Part shown: in pieces, positions 34,822 through 42,968 of the stretch
Position numbering within the stretch: the stretch's first letter is position 1
Layout of the letters: every line of letters begins with the position of its first letter
Assembly (NCBI GenBank): GCA_964532465.1
Contig: CAZHHX010000014.1
Span: 1 to 64,000 of the forward strand
Direction: 5' to 3'
DNA from: JAPLKB01 sp964532465
GTDB lineage: Bacteria > Desulfobacterota > Syntrophorhabdia > Syntrophorhabdales > Syntrophorhabdaceae
Length of the DNA stretch: 64,000 nt
The notes under the pieces: model-generated
The model's input: the letters and a program-made list of their open reading frames with translations, nothing else
What the model was told of the DNA's origin: nothing
Databases searched by the model: none
Made by a program: the position numbers and the translations under genes

Positions 34822-36065
34822 TGAAAAAAATTGCGATTGTGGCCGGTATTGTAATCATTATAGGTCTCGGGATATTTATTGTCCTGAAATCAAAAAACAA
34901 TTCCGTGCAGTTCAAGACCGCTCCGGTAACGCTGGGGAATATAAGATATGCTGTGACAGCAACGGGAACGATGAATTCAGTGACAACAGTACTTGTAGGA
35001 ACGCAGGTTTCAGGGATGATCAAGCGGCTCCATGTGGATTTTAACTCGCGGGTGAAGAAAGGCCAGATTATCGCGGAGATAGACTCATCCACATTTCAGG
35101 CCCAGGTTGACCAGGCAAGGGCTAATTTGGCTCAGGCAAAGGCAATTGTGGAAAAGGACAAAGCAGTGCTGGCAGATCTTAAAAGAATAAAGGACCGCAA
35201 CAAACAACTTTTTTCGCAGGATCTCATCGCCAGAGCTGATCTTGATACTTCAGAGACGAATTTTGACGCGAGTAACGGGCAGTTGGCAGCGGATACTGCA
35301 CAGGTGGCGCAGATGGAAGGAGCGTTGAGATTTGCAGAAACAAACCTGAGATATACCAAGATTGTCTCGCCGGTAGATGGTGTGGTAGTATCGAAAAGCG
35401 TAGATGTCGGGCAAACAGTGGCGGCAAGCTTTCAAACACCCACGCTTTTCAATATAGCACAGGATTTAACGAAAATGCAGATTGACACAAATATTGATGA
35501 GGCGGATATTGGAAAAATCAAGGTCGGCCAGGATGTGGAATTCAGCGTCGATGCATACCCTGACAGGATTTTTAAGGGAAAAGTCTTTCAAGTGCGAATA
35601 GCGCCTATTATCGTTCAAAACGTGGTTACATACGACGTGGTCATCAAGGTTGACAATCCTGAACTGAAATTAAATCCGGGCATGACAGCTAACGTCTCAG
35701 TGATCGTGGCAATCAAGGATGGAGTGCTGAAAATCCCTAATGCGGCCCTTAGATTCAGATTGACTGAAAAAGATGGTGCAAAAGTGCAGGCAGAATCAAC
35801 CGACAAAGCCGGCAGTCGTCAACAGACTGCATCAGGCAAAGCAGGCGGCAGTCGTCCGGCGGGTCAACGGAGCTATGCTGTATGGGTACTTGAAGACAAG
35901 AAGCCGAAACGGGTTGCAGTTACGCTTGGCATCAGTGACGGCAGCTTTACAGAACTGACATCGGGGAATATTAAGGAAGGGCAGGAAGTCATTGTGGAAT
36001 CATTGACAAAAGCAACAAAAAGCAGCGGGAGCAATCCCCAATCTGTTCCAAGGTTTATCAGATAA
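34821..36065 (+). CDS. MacA-like periplasmic adaptor
   Basis: 414-residue membrane fusion protein. A single N-terminal membrane helix (AIVAGIVIIIGLGIFIVL) anchors it. It is followed by the first lipoyl half (VGTQVSGMIKRLHVDFNSRV), a coiled-coil hairpin, and the second half (TKIVSPVDGVVVSKSVDVG), in which the MacA-type SPVDG motif is seen. Beta-barrel and membrane-proximal domains follow. A glycine/serine/glutamine-rich insert of about 35 residues (around 320-352) is unusual and low in complexity. It overlaps tolC by one base and is directly followed by the ATPase gene, so they are co-transcribed. Confidence 0.92.
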   Translation: MKKIAIVAGIVIIIGLGIFIVLKSKNNSVQFKTAPVTLGNIRYAVTATGTMNSVTTVLVGTQVSGMIKRLHVDFNSRVKKGQIIAEIDSSTFQAQVDQARANLAQAKAIVEKDKAVLADLKRIKDRNKQLFSQDLIARADLDTSETNFDASNGQLAADTAQVAQMEGALRFAETNLRYTKIVSPVDGVVVSKSVDVGQTVAASFQTPTLFNIAQDLTKMQIDTNIDEADIGKIKVGQDVEFSVDAYPDRIFKGKVFQVRIAPIIVQNVVTYDVVIKVDNPELKLNPGMTANVSVIVAIKDGVLKIPNAALRFRLTEKDGAKVQAESTDKAGSRQQTASGKAGGSRPAGQRSYAVWVLEDKKPKRVAVTLGISDGSFTELTSGNIKEGQEVIVESLTKATKSSGSNPQSVPRFIR

Positions 36066-36788
36066 ATGCACTTGATTGAGGCAAAGGAAATATCAAAGAT
36101 ATATCGCCTGGGCGATATTGAAGTGAGAGCTCTTGACAAGGTCTCTGTTGTTATTAAGGAAACAGAATTTCTGGCAATTATGGGACCGTCAGGGTCGGGC
36201 AAATCGACTCTGATGAACATCATCGGCTGTCTCGACATCCCTACAGAAGGACAATATTTATTGGAAGGTATAGATGCCGGAACCCTCAGCAGGGATGAAC
36301 TGGCACAAATCCGTAACGAAAAACTTGGTTTTGTGTTCCAGGGTTTTAATTTGCTCCCCAGGACCTCAGCCCTGGAAAATGTTGAGTTACCCATGTTATA
36401 CAGCGGTGTTCCTGCGAAACTAAGAAAACAGAAGGCATTCGAAGCTTTGAAAACGGTGGGTCTGGAAGGAAGGGAACACCACCACCCCAACCAGCTTTCC
36501 GGCGGACAGCAGCAGCGTGTGGCCATTGCAAGGGCAATCGTAAATCAGGTGCCTGTTATATTAGCTGACGAGCCTACAGGGAATCTTGATACCCACACAA
36601 GCATAGAGATAATGGAGCTTTTTCAAAAGCTGAACAGCGAATCGGGCATTACGATCATATTGGTAACACACGAGCCTGATATCGCACAATACAGCAGTCG
36701 AATTATACGATTTCTCGACGGGCAACTTGTAAGCGACAAATCAGTAGCTGACGACAAAAAGAAGCATGTTCTTGAGGTAAAAGAATGA
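36066..36788 (+). CDS. MacB-type ABC transporter ATPase (LolD/FtsE-like)
   Basis: 240-residue nucleotide-binding protein. Walker A is GPSGSGKST (about residues 39-47), Q-loop VFQGFNLLP near 90, signature LSGGQQQRVAIARA near 145, Walker B VILADEPTGNLD near 165 and the H-loop in VTHE near 203. This is the LolD/MacB class that powers mechanotransmission rather than transport through the membrane. ATPase and permease are separate genes here, unlike the fused MacB of E. coli. The permease start overlaps its stop by four bases. Confidence 0.95.
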   Translation: MHLIEAKEISKIYRLGDIEVRALDKVSVVIKETEFLAIMGPSGSGKSTLMNIIGCLDIPTEGQYLLEGIDAGTLSRDELAQIRNEKLGFVFQGFNLLPRTSALENVELPMLYSGVPAKLRKQKAFEALKTVGLEGREHHHPNQLSGGQQQRVAIARAIVNQVPVILADEPTGNLDTHTSIEIMELFQKLNSESGITIILVTHEPDIAQYSSRIIRFLDGQLVSDKSVADDKKKHVLEVKE

Positions 36789-38014
36789 TAAGCATTCCCT
36801 GGACTGTTCGAATAGCTCTTCGGGCGCTTAGAGTGAACAAGATGCGTTCTACTCTTACGATGCTGGGCATTATAATCGGGGTAGGGGCTGTCATTGCAAT
36901 GCTTGCGGTGGGCACAGGAGCAAGCCGACAGATTTCCGAACAGATCTCCACCATGGGGAGTAATCTTCTCATAGTATTGCCCGGCAGCCAGACAGCAGGA
37001 GGTATAAGAACCGGTATTGGCGGTCAGCCCACCCTGACGTTAGCAGACGCGGAAGCCATTCAGAGAGAGTGTCCTGCAGTAATGGATGTTGCGCCAATTT
37101 CTAATGGGGCGGCGCAGGTAGTCTATGGGAATCTTAACTGGTCCACCGGTGTTTACGGAACAACAGCGGGCATGCTCGTGGTTCGCGATTGGGCGCTTTC
37201 TGCAGGCCGGTCCATTACCGACGAAGATGTACGAAGCGCCACAAAGGTGGCTATTCTCGGTCAGACGGTGGTTGACAACCTTTTCGGGGGAATAGACCCG
37301 ATAGACCAGATTATCAGGATAAAAAAAATTCCCTTTAGAGTTGTCGGCATTATGGCAACAAAAGGGCAATCAGTAATGGGCCAGGATCAGGATGATACAA
37401 TTTTTGTACCGGTCACTACCGCTCAGAAGAAACTTTTTGGAACAGCCTTTCCTGGCACGGTTAGACAGATAATGGTAAAAGCAAAAGGGTCAAGCTATTT
37501 AGACAGTGCAGAGAAACAGGTCACGGAATTGCTCAGACAGAGGCATCGTGTAGGGGTAAAGCGGGATGACGATTTTTTCGTGCGTAATCTTACCCAGATA
37601 ATGCAGGCGGCAGAACAGTCAACGCAAGTTATGACATTGCTGCTCGGAGCAATAGCTTCTGTCTCGCTTCTTGTTGGTGGTATAGGGATTATGAACATTA
37701 TGCTGGTTTCCGTTACTGAACGGACGAGAGAGATCGGTATCAGGATGGCTATTGGCGCAAAAACCTGGGACATCAGACTTCAATTCATAATGGAAGCAGT
37801 GATCCTGTCGCTTATCGGCGGTATTATCGGCCTGCTCATAGGTATTACCGGTTCCGAGATACTTTCTGTACTGGCAGGCTGGCGCACCGATGTTTCACCG
37901 CTGTCAGCATTTATTGCTTTTGTTTTTTCGGGTATTGTAGGGATTTTCTTCGGTTTTTACCCTGCCTACAAAGCATCCCTTCTTAATCCCATAGACGCCC
38001 TCCGGTACGAGTAA
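36785..38014 (+). CDS. MacB-type ABC permease (FtsX-like)
   Basis: 409 residues: an N-terminal membrane helix (STLTMLGIIIGVGAVIAML, about residues 22-40), a large MacB periplasmic core domain of about 220 residues, then three membrane helices of the FtsX domain with the signature IGIMNIMLVSVTERTREIGI (about 301-320) and a C-terminal LLNPIDALRYE, the usual end of this family. With MacA and TolC it forms an ATP-driven tripartite exporter for a periplasmic substrate such as a peptide, siderophore or glycolipid; which one is unknown. It is last in the operon starting at 32703 or 33472. Confidence 0.95.
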   Translation: MISIPWTVRIALRALRVNKMRSTLTMLGIIIGVGAVIAMLAVGTGASRQISEQISTMGSNLLIVLPGSQTAGGIRTGIGGQPTLTLADAEAIQRECPAVMDVAPISNGAAQVVYGNLNWSTGVYGTTAGMLVVRDWALSAGRSITDEDVRSATKVAILGQTVVDNLFGGIDPIDQIIRIKKIPFRVVGIMATKGQSVMGQDQDDTIFVPVTTAQKKLFGTAFPGTVRQIMVKAKGSSYLDSAEKQVTELLRQRHRVGVKRDDDFFVRNLTQIMQAAEQSTQVMTLLLGAIASVSLLVGGIGIMNIMLVSVTERTREIGIRMAIGAKTWDIRLQFIMEAVILSLIGGIIGLLIGITGSEILSVLAGWRTDVSPLSAFIAFVFSGIVGIFFGFYPAYKASLLNPIDALRYE

Positions 38015-38153
38015 CACAAAAGCAGGATAGAACCTGGAACACTTGTATCTTATCCATATTTAATGGAAATTTCTTAAGAAAAAGATAAAGGGAGAAATTA
38101 AGCACACCGGAAAAGAGCGGCTAAACCCTCCCTCTATTTATAAGCCTGAAAGA

Positions 38154-38570
38154 TCAGAGATTATCGGGCACCCACGCCTTGTGGGATGGAACCCATTTGC
38201 CATTTATTGATTGACCCGGCACCTCAACCCATTGTCCCGATGAAGATTTACTGTCTGTTCCGGGAGTAACCATCGAATCCTGTAGAGGAGTGATAGTCGG
38301 ATCGGGATAGGCGTTAGCCTGATTTGGAGAATAGACAGGCATTGGGGTATAGACCACGGGCGAAGGATAGTCGTAGTAAGGCGAAGGTCCGTAGTAATAC
38401 CAAGGTCTGGCAATGGCAACACCGAGAAGAGCTCCACCCATGAAAGCTCCACCTCTGTGCCATCCCCGGCCTCCTCTTCCACCGCCGCGTCTGGCCTCGC
38501 TCACGGCAGGAAGTGCAAGTGAAATGCCTATCAGGGCAACAATGATAATCACTAAACTCTTCTTATTCAT
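38154..38570 (-). CDS. Small exported Gly/Tyr-rich protein with WVEVPG...WVP repeat
   Basis: 138 residues. The signal peptide is IIVALIGISLALPAVSEA. The mature part starts with an RRGGGRGGRGW stretch, a short hydrophobic glycine run and a Tyr/Pro-rich middle. It ends with QWVEVPGQSINGKWVPSHK then AWVP, a motif shared with the next gene upstream on the same strand (38656-39345). The family is similar to small outer-surface 'YXWGXW'-like proteins whose function is unknown. AGGAGG ribosome site before the ATG. Confidence 0.75.
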   Translation of the reverse strand: MNKKSLVIIIVALIGISLALPAVSEARRGGGRGGRGWHRGGAFMGGALLGVAIARPWYYYGPSPYYDYPSPVVYTPMPVYSPNQANAYPDPTITPLQDSMVTPGTDSKSSSGQWVEVPGQSINGKWVPSHKAWVPDNL

Positions 38571-38590
38571 AGATACCTCCTCTTCTCACA

Positions 38591-38613
38591 AAAACTACTT
38601 TGGTTGTAGTTTT
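38591..38613 (-). terminator. Hairpin with T-run after the 38656-39345 gene
   Basis: Minus strand: AAAACTAC aaccaaa GTAGTTTT followed by T, an eight-base perfect stem, 43 bases downstream of that gene's stop. Confidence 0.5.
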
Positions 38614-38655
38614 ACATACTTTTTATCTTATTTCTCCTATATATGCTTAACCTTC

Positions 38656-39345
38656 TTACCGTCTTCCCCGGTAATGATCCCAGTATCTTACACGTTCCCA
38701 TCTCTCCCAATTCCTCTGAAGTTCTCCATAGCGTACCGGTCGGTACCCAGGCGGAATGTTCCTTCGATAGTCCGGAGGAAGCCCTATTATCGGACCCGGG
38801 ACCATCCGGGGAACGATATATGCCCATGGTCCGTTGTAAGTCGTGGCCCTGTACCAATGACCGGCATGAGGACGATACCAGTAGCCATGATAAAAAAGGA
38901 TGTCTACCCCGATATCCGGAATAAAGTATGTGTAGGTCCCCTGGATGGGAACTACCGGAGGAGGAGCATGAATTGTATAGGGAGGAGGAGCATATTGCGG
39001 GTTTGCACTGACTTGTCCGCCGCCACCCGGATTTACAGGCACCCATACTTTGTGTGCCGGCACCCACTGTCCGTTGACCCATGTACCGGGAACTTCGACC
39101 CACTCACCGGGAGGACCTTCTTCAGGACGTGGATATGACACATTCATAGGCTTTGATGCCTGCGTCAGATACTCCCGGGTTTGGTTTTGTTCGATGTTGT
39201 TTCCTGCGTTTCCTCCTGCAAAAGCACCGCCCGCGACATCAACCGCGCCGATTAAAACACCTTTTTGCATATTATACCCCTCGGAAGCCCAGGAGTAATT
39301 AAAAAAGGCGGTGAGAATAAATAAACCAAATAAAATTCTTCTCAT
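38656..39345 (-). CDS. Exported Trp/Tyr/Pro-rich protein with the same WVEVPG motif
   Basis: 229 residues from the ATG at 39345, chosen because TGGAGA sits just upstream; the frame is open nine codons further. The signal peptide is ILFGLFILTAFFNYSWA. After a glycine-rich hydrophobic segment (GVLIGAVDVAGGAFAGG) comes EWVEVPGTWVNGQWVPAHK then VWVP (about residues 80-102), closely matching the neighbour at 38154. The remainder is rich in Pro, Tyr, Trp and Arg and ends very basic (WDHYRGRR). Related pairs in other Deltaproteobacteria have no assigned function; a cell-envelope or surface structural role is a guess. Confidence 0.75.
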   Translation of the reverse strand: MRRILFGLFILTAFFNYSWASEGYNMQKGVLIGAVDVAGGAFAGGNAGNNIEQNQTREYLTQASKPMNVSYPRPEEGPPGEWVEVPGTWVNGQWVPAHKVWVPVNPGGGGQVSANPQYAPPPYTIHAPPPVVPIQGTYTYFIPDIGVDILFYHGYWYRPHAGHWYRATTYNGPWAYIVPRMVPGPIIGLPPDYRRNIPPGYRPVRYGELQRNWERWERVRYWDHYRGRR

Positions 39346-39848
39346 CAGTTCTCCATACAAAATTAATATCATATTCTATCACACACTGCTATTGGCAGGT
39401 CTTTTATATGTTTATTTAGCAAAAGGTGTGCCGTTCTTTGTTATTTGTATTCAGCCTGTTATTATAGAGAATTTTGAATGAGGTTCCCCTATGTATGCAT
39501 CAATAGAGGCAATTAATGTCGAAAATAGCAGCATCAGTTCGACAATACTTGCTGTTTGCAGGGAACATCCAAATTGCCATTATCTTTGACAACAGGCGCC
39601 CAAAATCCCATACGGTAAGAAACAACGCCCTCAGATGTAAAAGACCGTGAAGCCGGCAAAGCTGTGAAACAAGGAGAATGTGATTTTTTCTAAACCTCAT
39701 AAGAAATTGTGCGATAAGAACAATGAAACAAGTATACTGTTGCCGATTATTTATATGCAATTCATGGAGAGAACCATGTCCCCGATAAATATGTATTTGT
39801 TGCAATCCTTTTGTATTTTGATATAATGCATAATCATAGCGGGGTCAT
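39346..39848. other. 503-base region with no intact gene
   Basis: Holds the ParB-tail remnant listed at 39580-39640 and otherwise A/T-rich DNA. The promoter of the downstream hybrid kinase may lie at its end (TATAATGCATAATC around 39822-39835). Confidence 0.4.
39580..39640 (+). pseudogene. Remnant of the 3' end of a ParB-like gene
   Basis: Codons QQAPKIPYGKKQRPQM then TAA (39590-39640) match the last residues of the ParB-like protein at 26915-27841 at all positions but the final one. Upstream, similarity fades within about ten codons. The piece shows that a second copy of that gene once stood here. Confidence 0.75.
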
Positions 39849-42245
39849 ATGAAAGATACACCCAAGACAAATTCAGCATCAATCCAAGAGCAAGAGATAT
39901 CTGCCTTAAAAAAAAGAATTCAGAAACTTGAACAATTTAAACTAAAACACACACAGGCAGAAGAAAAACTACGGGAAAGCGAAAAGAGATACCAGAATAT
40001 TTTTGAGACCTCTGTTGAAGGCATATTCCGCGCAACAGGTCAGGGTCGCTTTTCAAATGCCAACCCTGCTGCGGCCCATATGCTCGGATATGAGTCACCG
40101 GAAGAACTAATCAGCTCTATGACGGATATACGGTCTCAACTTTATGTAAACCCTGAAGACCGTGACAAAACAGTTGAACTCTTGTTAAAGCATGGTTCTA
40201 TCAAAAACTTCGAGGCAAAATGTCGCCATAAAAATGGAAACATTATCTGGGGCGTATTAAATATGCACCTTGTAAAGGATAGTCAGGGGAGTATTTTATA
40301 TATTGAAGGTACATGTCAGGACATTACTAAACGCAAACTTGCGGAGGAGGCACTGCGGGAAAGCAAGGAAAGGTACCGTCAACTTGTGGAAAATATCAAC
40401 AAAGGCATCTTTGTTGCCCAGGACGGCAAGCTAAAGTTTGCCAATCCTATGTTTATGGAAATCTTAGGTCATTCAGAGCATAATCTTACAACATTACCTT
40501 TTACGGAATTTATCCACCCTGATGATCGCAATATGGTATCGGAGCGTCATATCAGGCGGATGAAGGGAGAAAGATTTCCAACCAGGTATGAATTCCGGAT
40601 TTTAACCGGCACTGGAAGTGTAAGGTGGTTAGAATTGGATTCAGTCATGATGCAATGGGAAGGTAAACCGGCCTCATTGGCTTTCGCAAGTGATATCACC
40701 GAGCGTAAGCAGGTAGAAGAACAACTAACCTACGAGAGACAGAAGTTCACTATCCTTTCGGAAAATGCCCCGTTCGGCATGTTGTTAATCAAAAAGAATG
40801 GACAGTTTCTTTATATAAATCCCAAGTTCAGGGATATCTTTGGTTACGATCTTGGCGATATACCCGATGGGAAAACATGGTTCAGAAAGGCATATCCGGA
40901 TGCAGCTTTACGGCATGAAGTCGTTTCCGGATGGTTAAACCGGCTGAATAGCGCCAGCTATGGAGAGCAGCGGCCAAAGTTTTATAATGTTACATGTAAA
41001 GACGGATCGATAAAAACCATCAATTTTATCACTGTGCTCCTGGGGAACGGGGATAATCTCATGGTGTGCGAGGATATTACCGAGCGGAAAAAGCTGGAAA
41101 CAGAGCTTGTTCATGCCCGGAAGATGGAAGCTATCGGCACCCTTTCAGGAGGTATCGCTCACGACTTTAACAACATTCTTATGGGCATTCAAGGGTATGC
41201 AACACTCATGATGCTGGATATCAGCACAGATCATCCACACTATAAACATTTAAAGCGCATCGAAGAGCAGGTAAAAAACGCGTCAGACCTTACCGGGCAA
41301 CTGCTTGGTTTTGCAAGGGGCGGGAAATATGTGGTCAAACCGGTCAGTATGAATGAACTGGTTGAAAGGACCTCCACCATGTTCGGCAGAACCAAAAAGG
41401 AGGTTGTCATCCATCGCAAATACGAAAAGGATGTATGGGCTGTAGATGCAGACCCGGGTCAAATTGAACAGGTGTTGCTCAACCTTTACCTTAATGCCTG
41501 GCAGGCTATGTCTGCAGGAGGAGACCTTTCTATTGAGACGAAAAATATTGTTATCAAAGAGAATTGTGTAAAACCTTATTCGATGATGCTCGGAAGGTAT
41601 GTGCAAATATCGATCAGTGACACCGGTGTGGGCATGGATGAAAAAACAAAAGAAAGAATCTTCGAACCCTTTTTTACCACAAAAGAGCTGGGCAGGGGTA
41701 CCGGATTGGGTCTTGCAATGGTTTACGGCATCATAAAAAGCCACAATGGTTTTATCGACGTCATTAGTGAGCCCGGCAAGGGAACTACATTTGCACTCTA
41801 TTTTCCTGCATCAGAGAAGGAAGTCGTGAAAGAGAAATCTGCAGCTCCAAAAATTATGAAAGGCACAGAGACAATCCTCATAGTCGATGATGAACCGGAT
41901 GTCCTTGCCGTGAGCAAAGAAATCCTTGAGTCCCTCGGGTACAGTTTGTACGCGGTAAAAAACGGCGAGGAAGCAATCACGCTCTATAAACAAAAGAAGG
42001 ATGAAATTGATCTTATCATCCTTGATATGATCATGCCGGGACTCTCGGGGAGTGAAACTTTTGACCGTATCAGGGGAGTAAATCCTTCAGCAAAGATAAT
42101 CCTCAGCAGTGGCTATAGTTTGAGCAGTCAGGCACAGCAGATTATGGACAAAGGATGTCACGGGTTTATTCAGAAACCTTTCAATATGGCCGATATTTCC
42201 CTGAAGATCCGTGAGGTGCTGGAAGTACAGGCAGTAAAAGAATAA
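39849..42245 (+). CDS. Hybrid PAS-sensor histidine kinase with receiver domain
   Basis: 798-residue soluble signalling protein. A short coiled coil leads into three PAS domains (about residues 45-165, 170-285 and 295-415), each with the usual SEKRYQNIFE- or SKERYRQLVE-type start and PAC ending ITKRK/ITERK. The HisKA H-box is GGIAHDFNNIL, with phospho-accepting His438. The ATPase domain has a DPGQIEQVLLNLYLNA N-box and GTGLGLAMVYGI G-boxes. The C-terminal receiver has the phospho-acceptor Asp726 in IILDMIMPG. No membrane helix, so it senses a cytosolic signal. No output gene is adjacent; target unknown. Confidence 0.95.
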   Translation: MKDTPKTNSASIQEQEISALKKRIQKLEQFKLKHTQAEEKLRESEKRYQNIFETSVEGIFRATGQGRFSNANPAAAHMLGYESPEELISSMTDIRSQLYVNPEDRDKTVELLLKHGSIKNFEAKCRHKNGNIIWGVLNMHLVKDSQGSILYIEGTCQDITKRKLAEEALRESKERYRQLVENINKGIFVAQDGKLKFANPMFMEILGHSEHNLTTLPFTEFIHPDDRNMVSERHIRRMKGERFPTRYEFRILTGTGSVRWLELDSVMMQWEGKPASLAFASDITERKQVEEQLTYERQKFTILSENAPFGMLLIKKNGQFLYINPKFRDIFGYDLGDIPDGKTWFRKAYPDAALRHEVVSGWLNRLNSASYGEQRPKFYNVTCKDGSIKTINFITVLLGNGDNLMVCEDITERKKLETELVHARKMEAIGTLSGGIAHDFNNILMGIQGYATLMMLDISTDHPHYKHLKRIEEQVKNASDLTGQLLGFARGGKYVVKPVSMNELVERTSTMFGRTKKEVVIHRKYEKDVWAVDADPGQIEQVLLNLYLNAWQAMSAGGDLSIETKNIVIKENCVKPYSMMLGRYVQISISDTGVGMDEKTKERIFEPFFTTKELGRGTGLGLAMVYGIIKSHNGFIDVISEPGKGTTFALYFPASEKEVVKEKSAAPKIMKGTETILIVDDEPDVLAVSKEILESLGYSLYAVKNGEEAITLYKQKKDEIDLIILDMIMPGLSGSETFDRIRGVNPSAKIILSSGYSLSSQAQQIMDKGCHGFIQKPFNMADISLKIREVLEVQAVKE

Positions 42246-42492
42246 TACTGTCCCGATCTCAATACTTCGCGGGTGCTGTCGAGACTGATCCGGCAATGGT
42301 GTAACAGGCGTATCTCTTTTGATAATCCTCGCTTTTGGAGAACCGAGAAGCTGATTCTTTTGTTAATATTAAACAATATTAAGTAATTTGATAATATTAT
42401 TGTCTATCTTTTAACATATGGCTGTCCATATAATGATGTTTTTCCAGGTAAAACTCTACGGATTAGACAGACAATAAAAAACCGTTAATTGT

Positions 42493-42906
42493 TTATTCTT
42501 TCTTTTCTCCACCGAAATTGAAAACCCAACATCCATAACAGCACTTGGAATCTTCTAAATAATTATGATCCTTGCATATATGCTTTCCGCAGTAGTTACA
42601 TTGGGCCACTTCAGCAATAGAAGAACAGTGCTGCTCGTCGCAGATTCTGTTGCCTTTTTCATCAAACTTTCTTTGGCTTAACCGCATCCATTCTTTGTTT
42701 TGCCTCTCTTTTTCAGCAATAAGAGCCCCCATGATATCCGGGCGGGTCTCATTGATAAATTCGCTTACTGCCCCCTCGATAAGCGCATTCCTTACAAATT
42801 CGTCCTCCTTCTCTCTTGTGATATGCTTAATAATATTTTCAATCTCATCTCTTTCAGATGCCTCAAGTTTTATGTCGAGACGTTGTATATCATCCATTAT
42901 GCCCAT
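42493..42906 (-). CDS. Small protein with C-terminal cysteine/histidine zinc-binding region
   Basis: 137 residues. The ATG at 42906 is preferred over the one two codons upstream because GGAGG is then six bases away. The N-terminal 90 residues are charged and helical. The C-terminal 45 residues carry CDEQHC, CNYCGKHICKDH and CCYGC, a pattern expected of a zinc-ribbon or treble-clef finger. No family is recognised. It lies just downstream of the giant exported protein genes on the same strand, 62 bases apart, and might be the last gene of that operon, although it has no export signal. Confidence 0.7.
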   Translation of the reverse strand: MGIMDDIQRLDIKLEASERDEIENIIKHITREKEDEFVRNALIEGAVSEFINETRPDIMGALIAEKERQNKEWMRLSQRKFDEKGNRICDEQHCSSIAEVAQCNYCGKHICKDHNYLEDSKCCYGCWVFNFGGEKKE

Positions 42907-42968
42907 CTTCATCCTCCATTGGATATCATAAACCTGCCTTTTACGCCTTACGTAAAAGACAGGGTATC

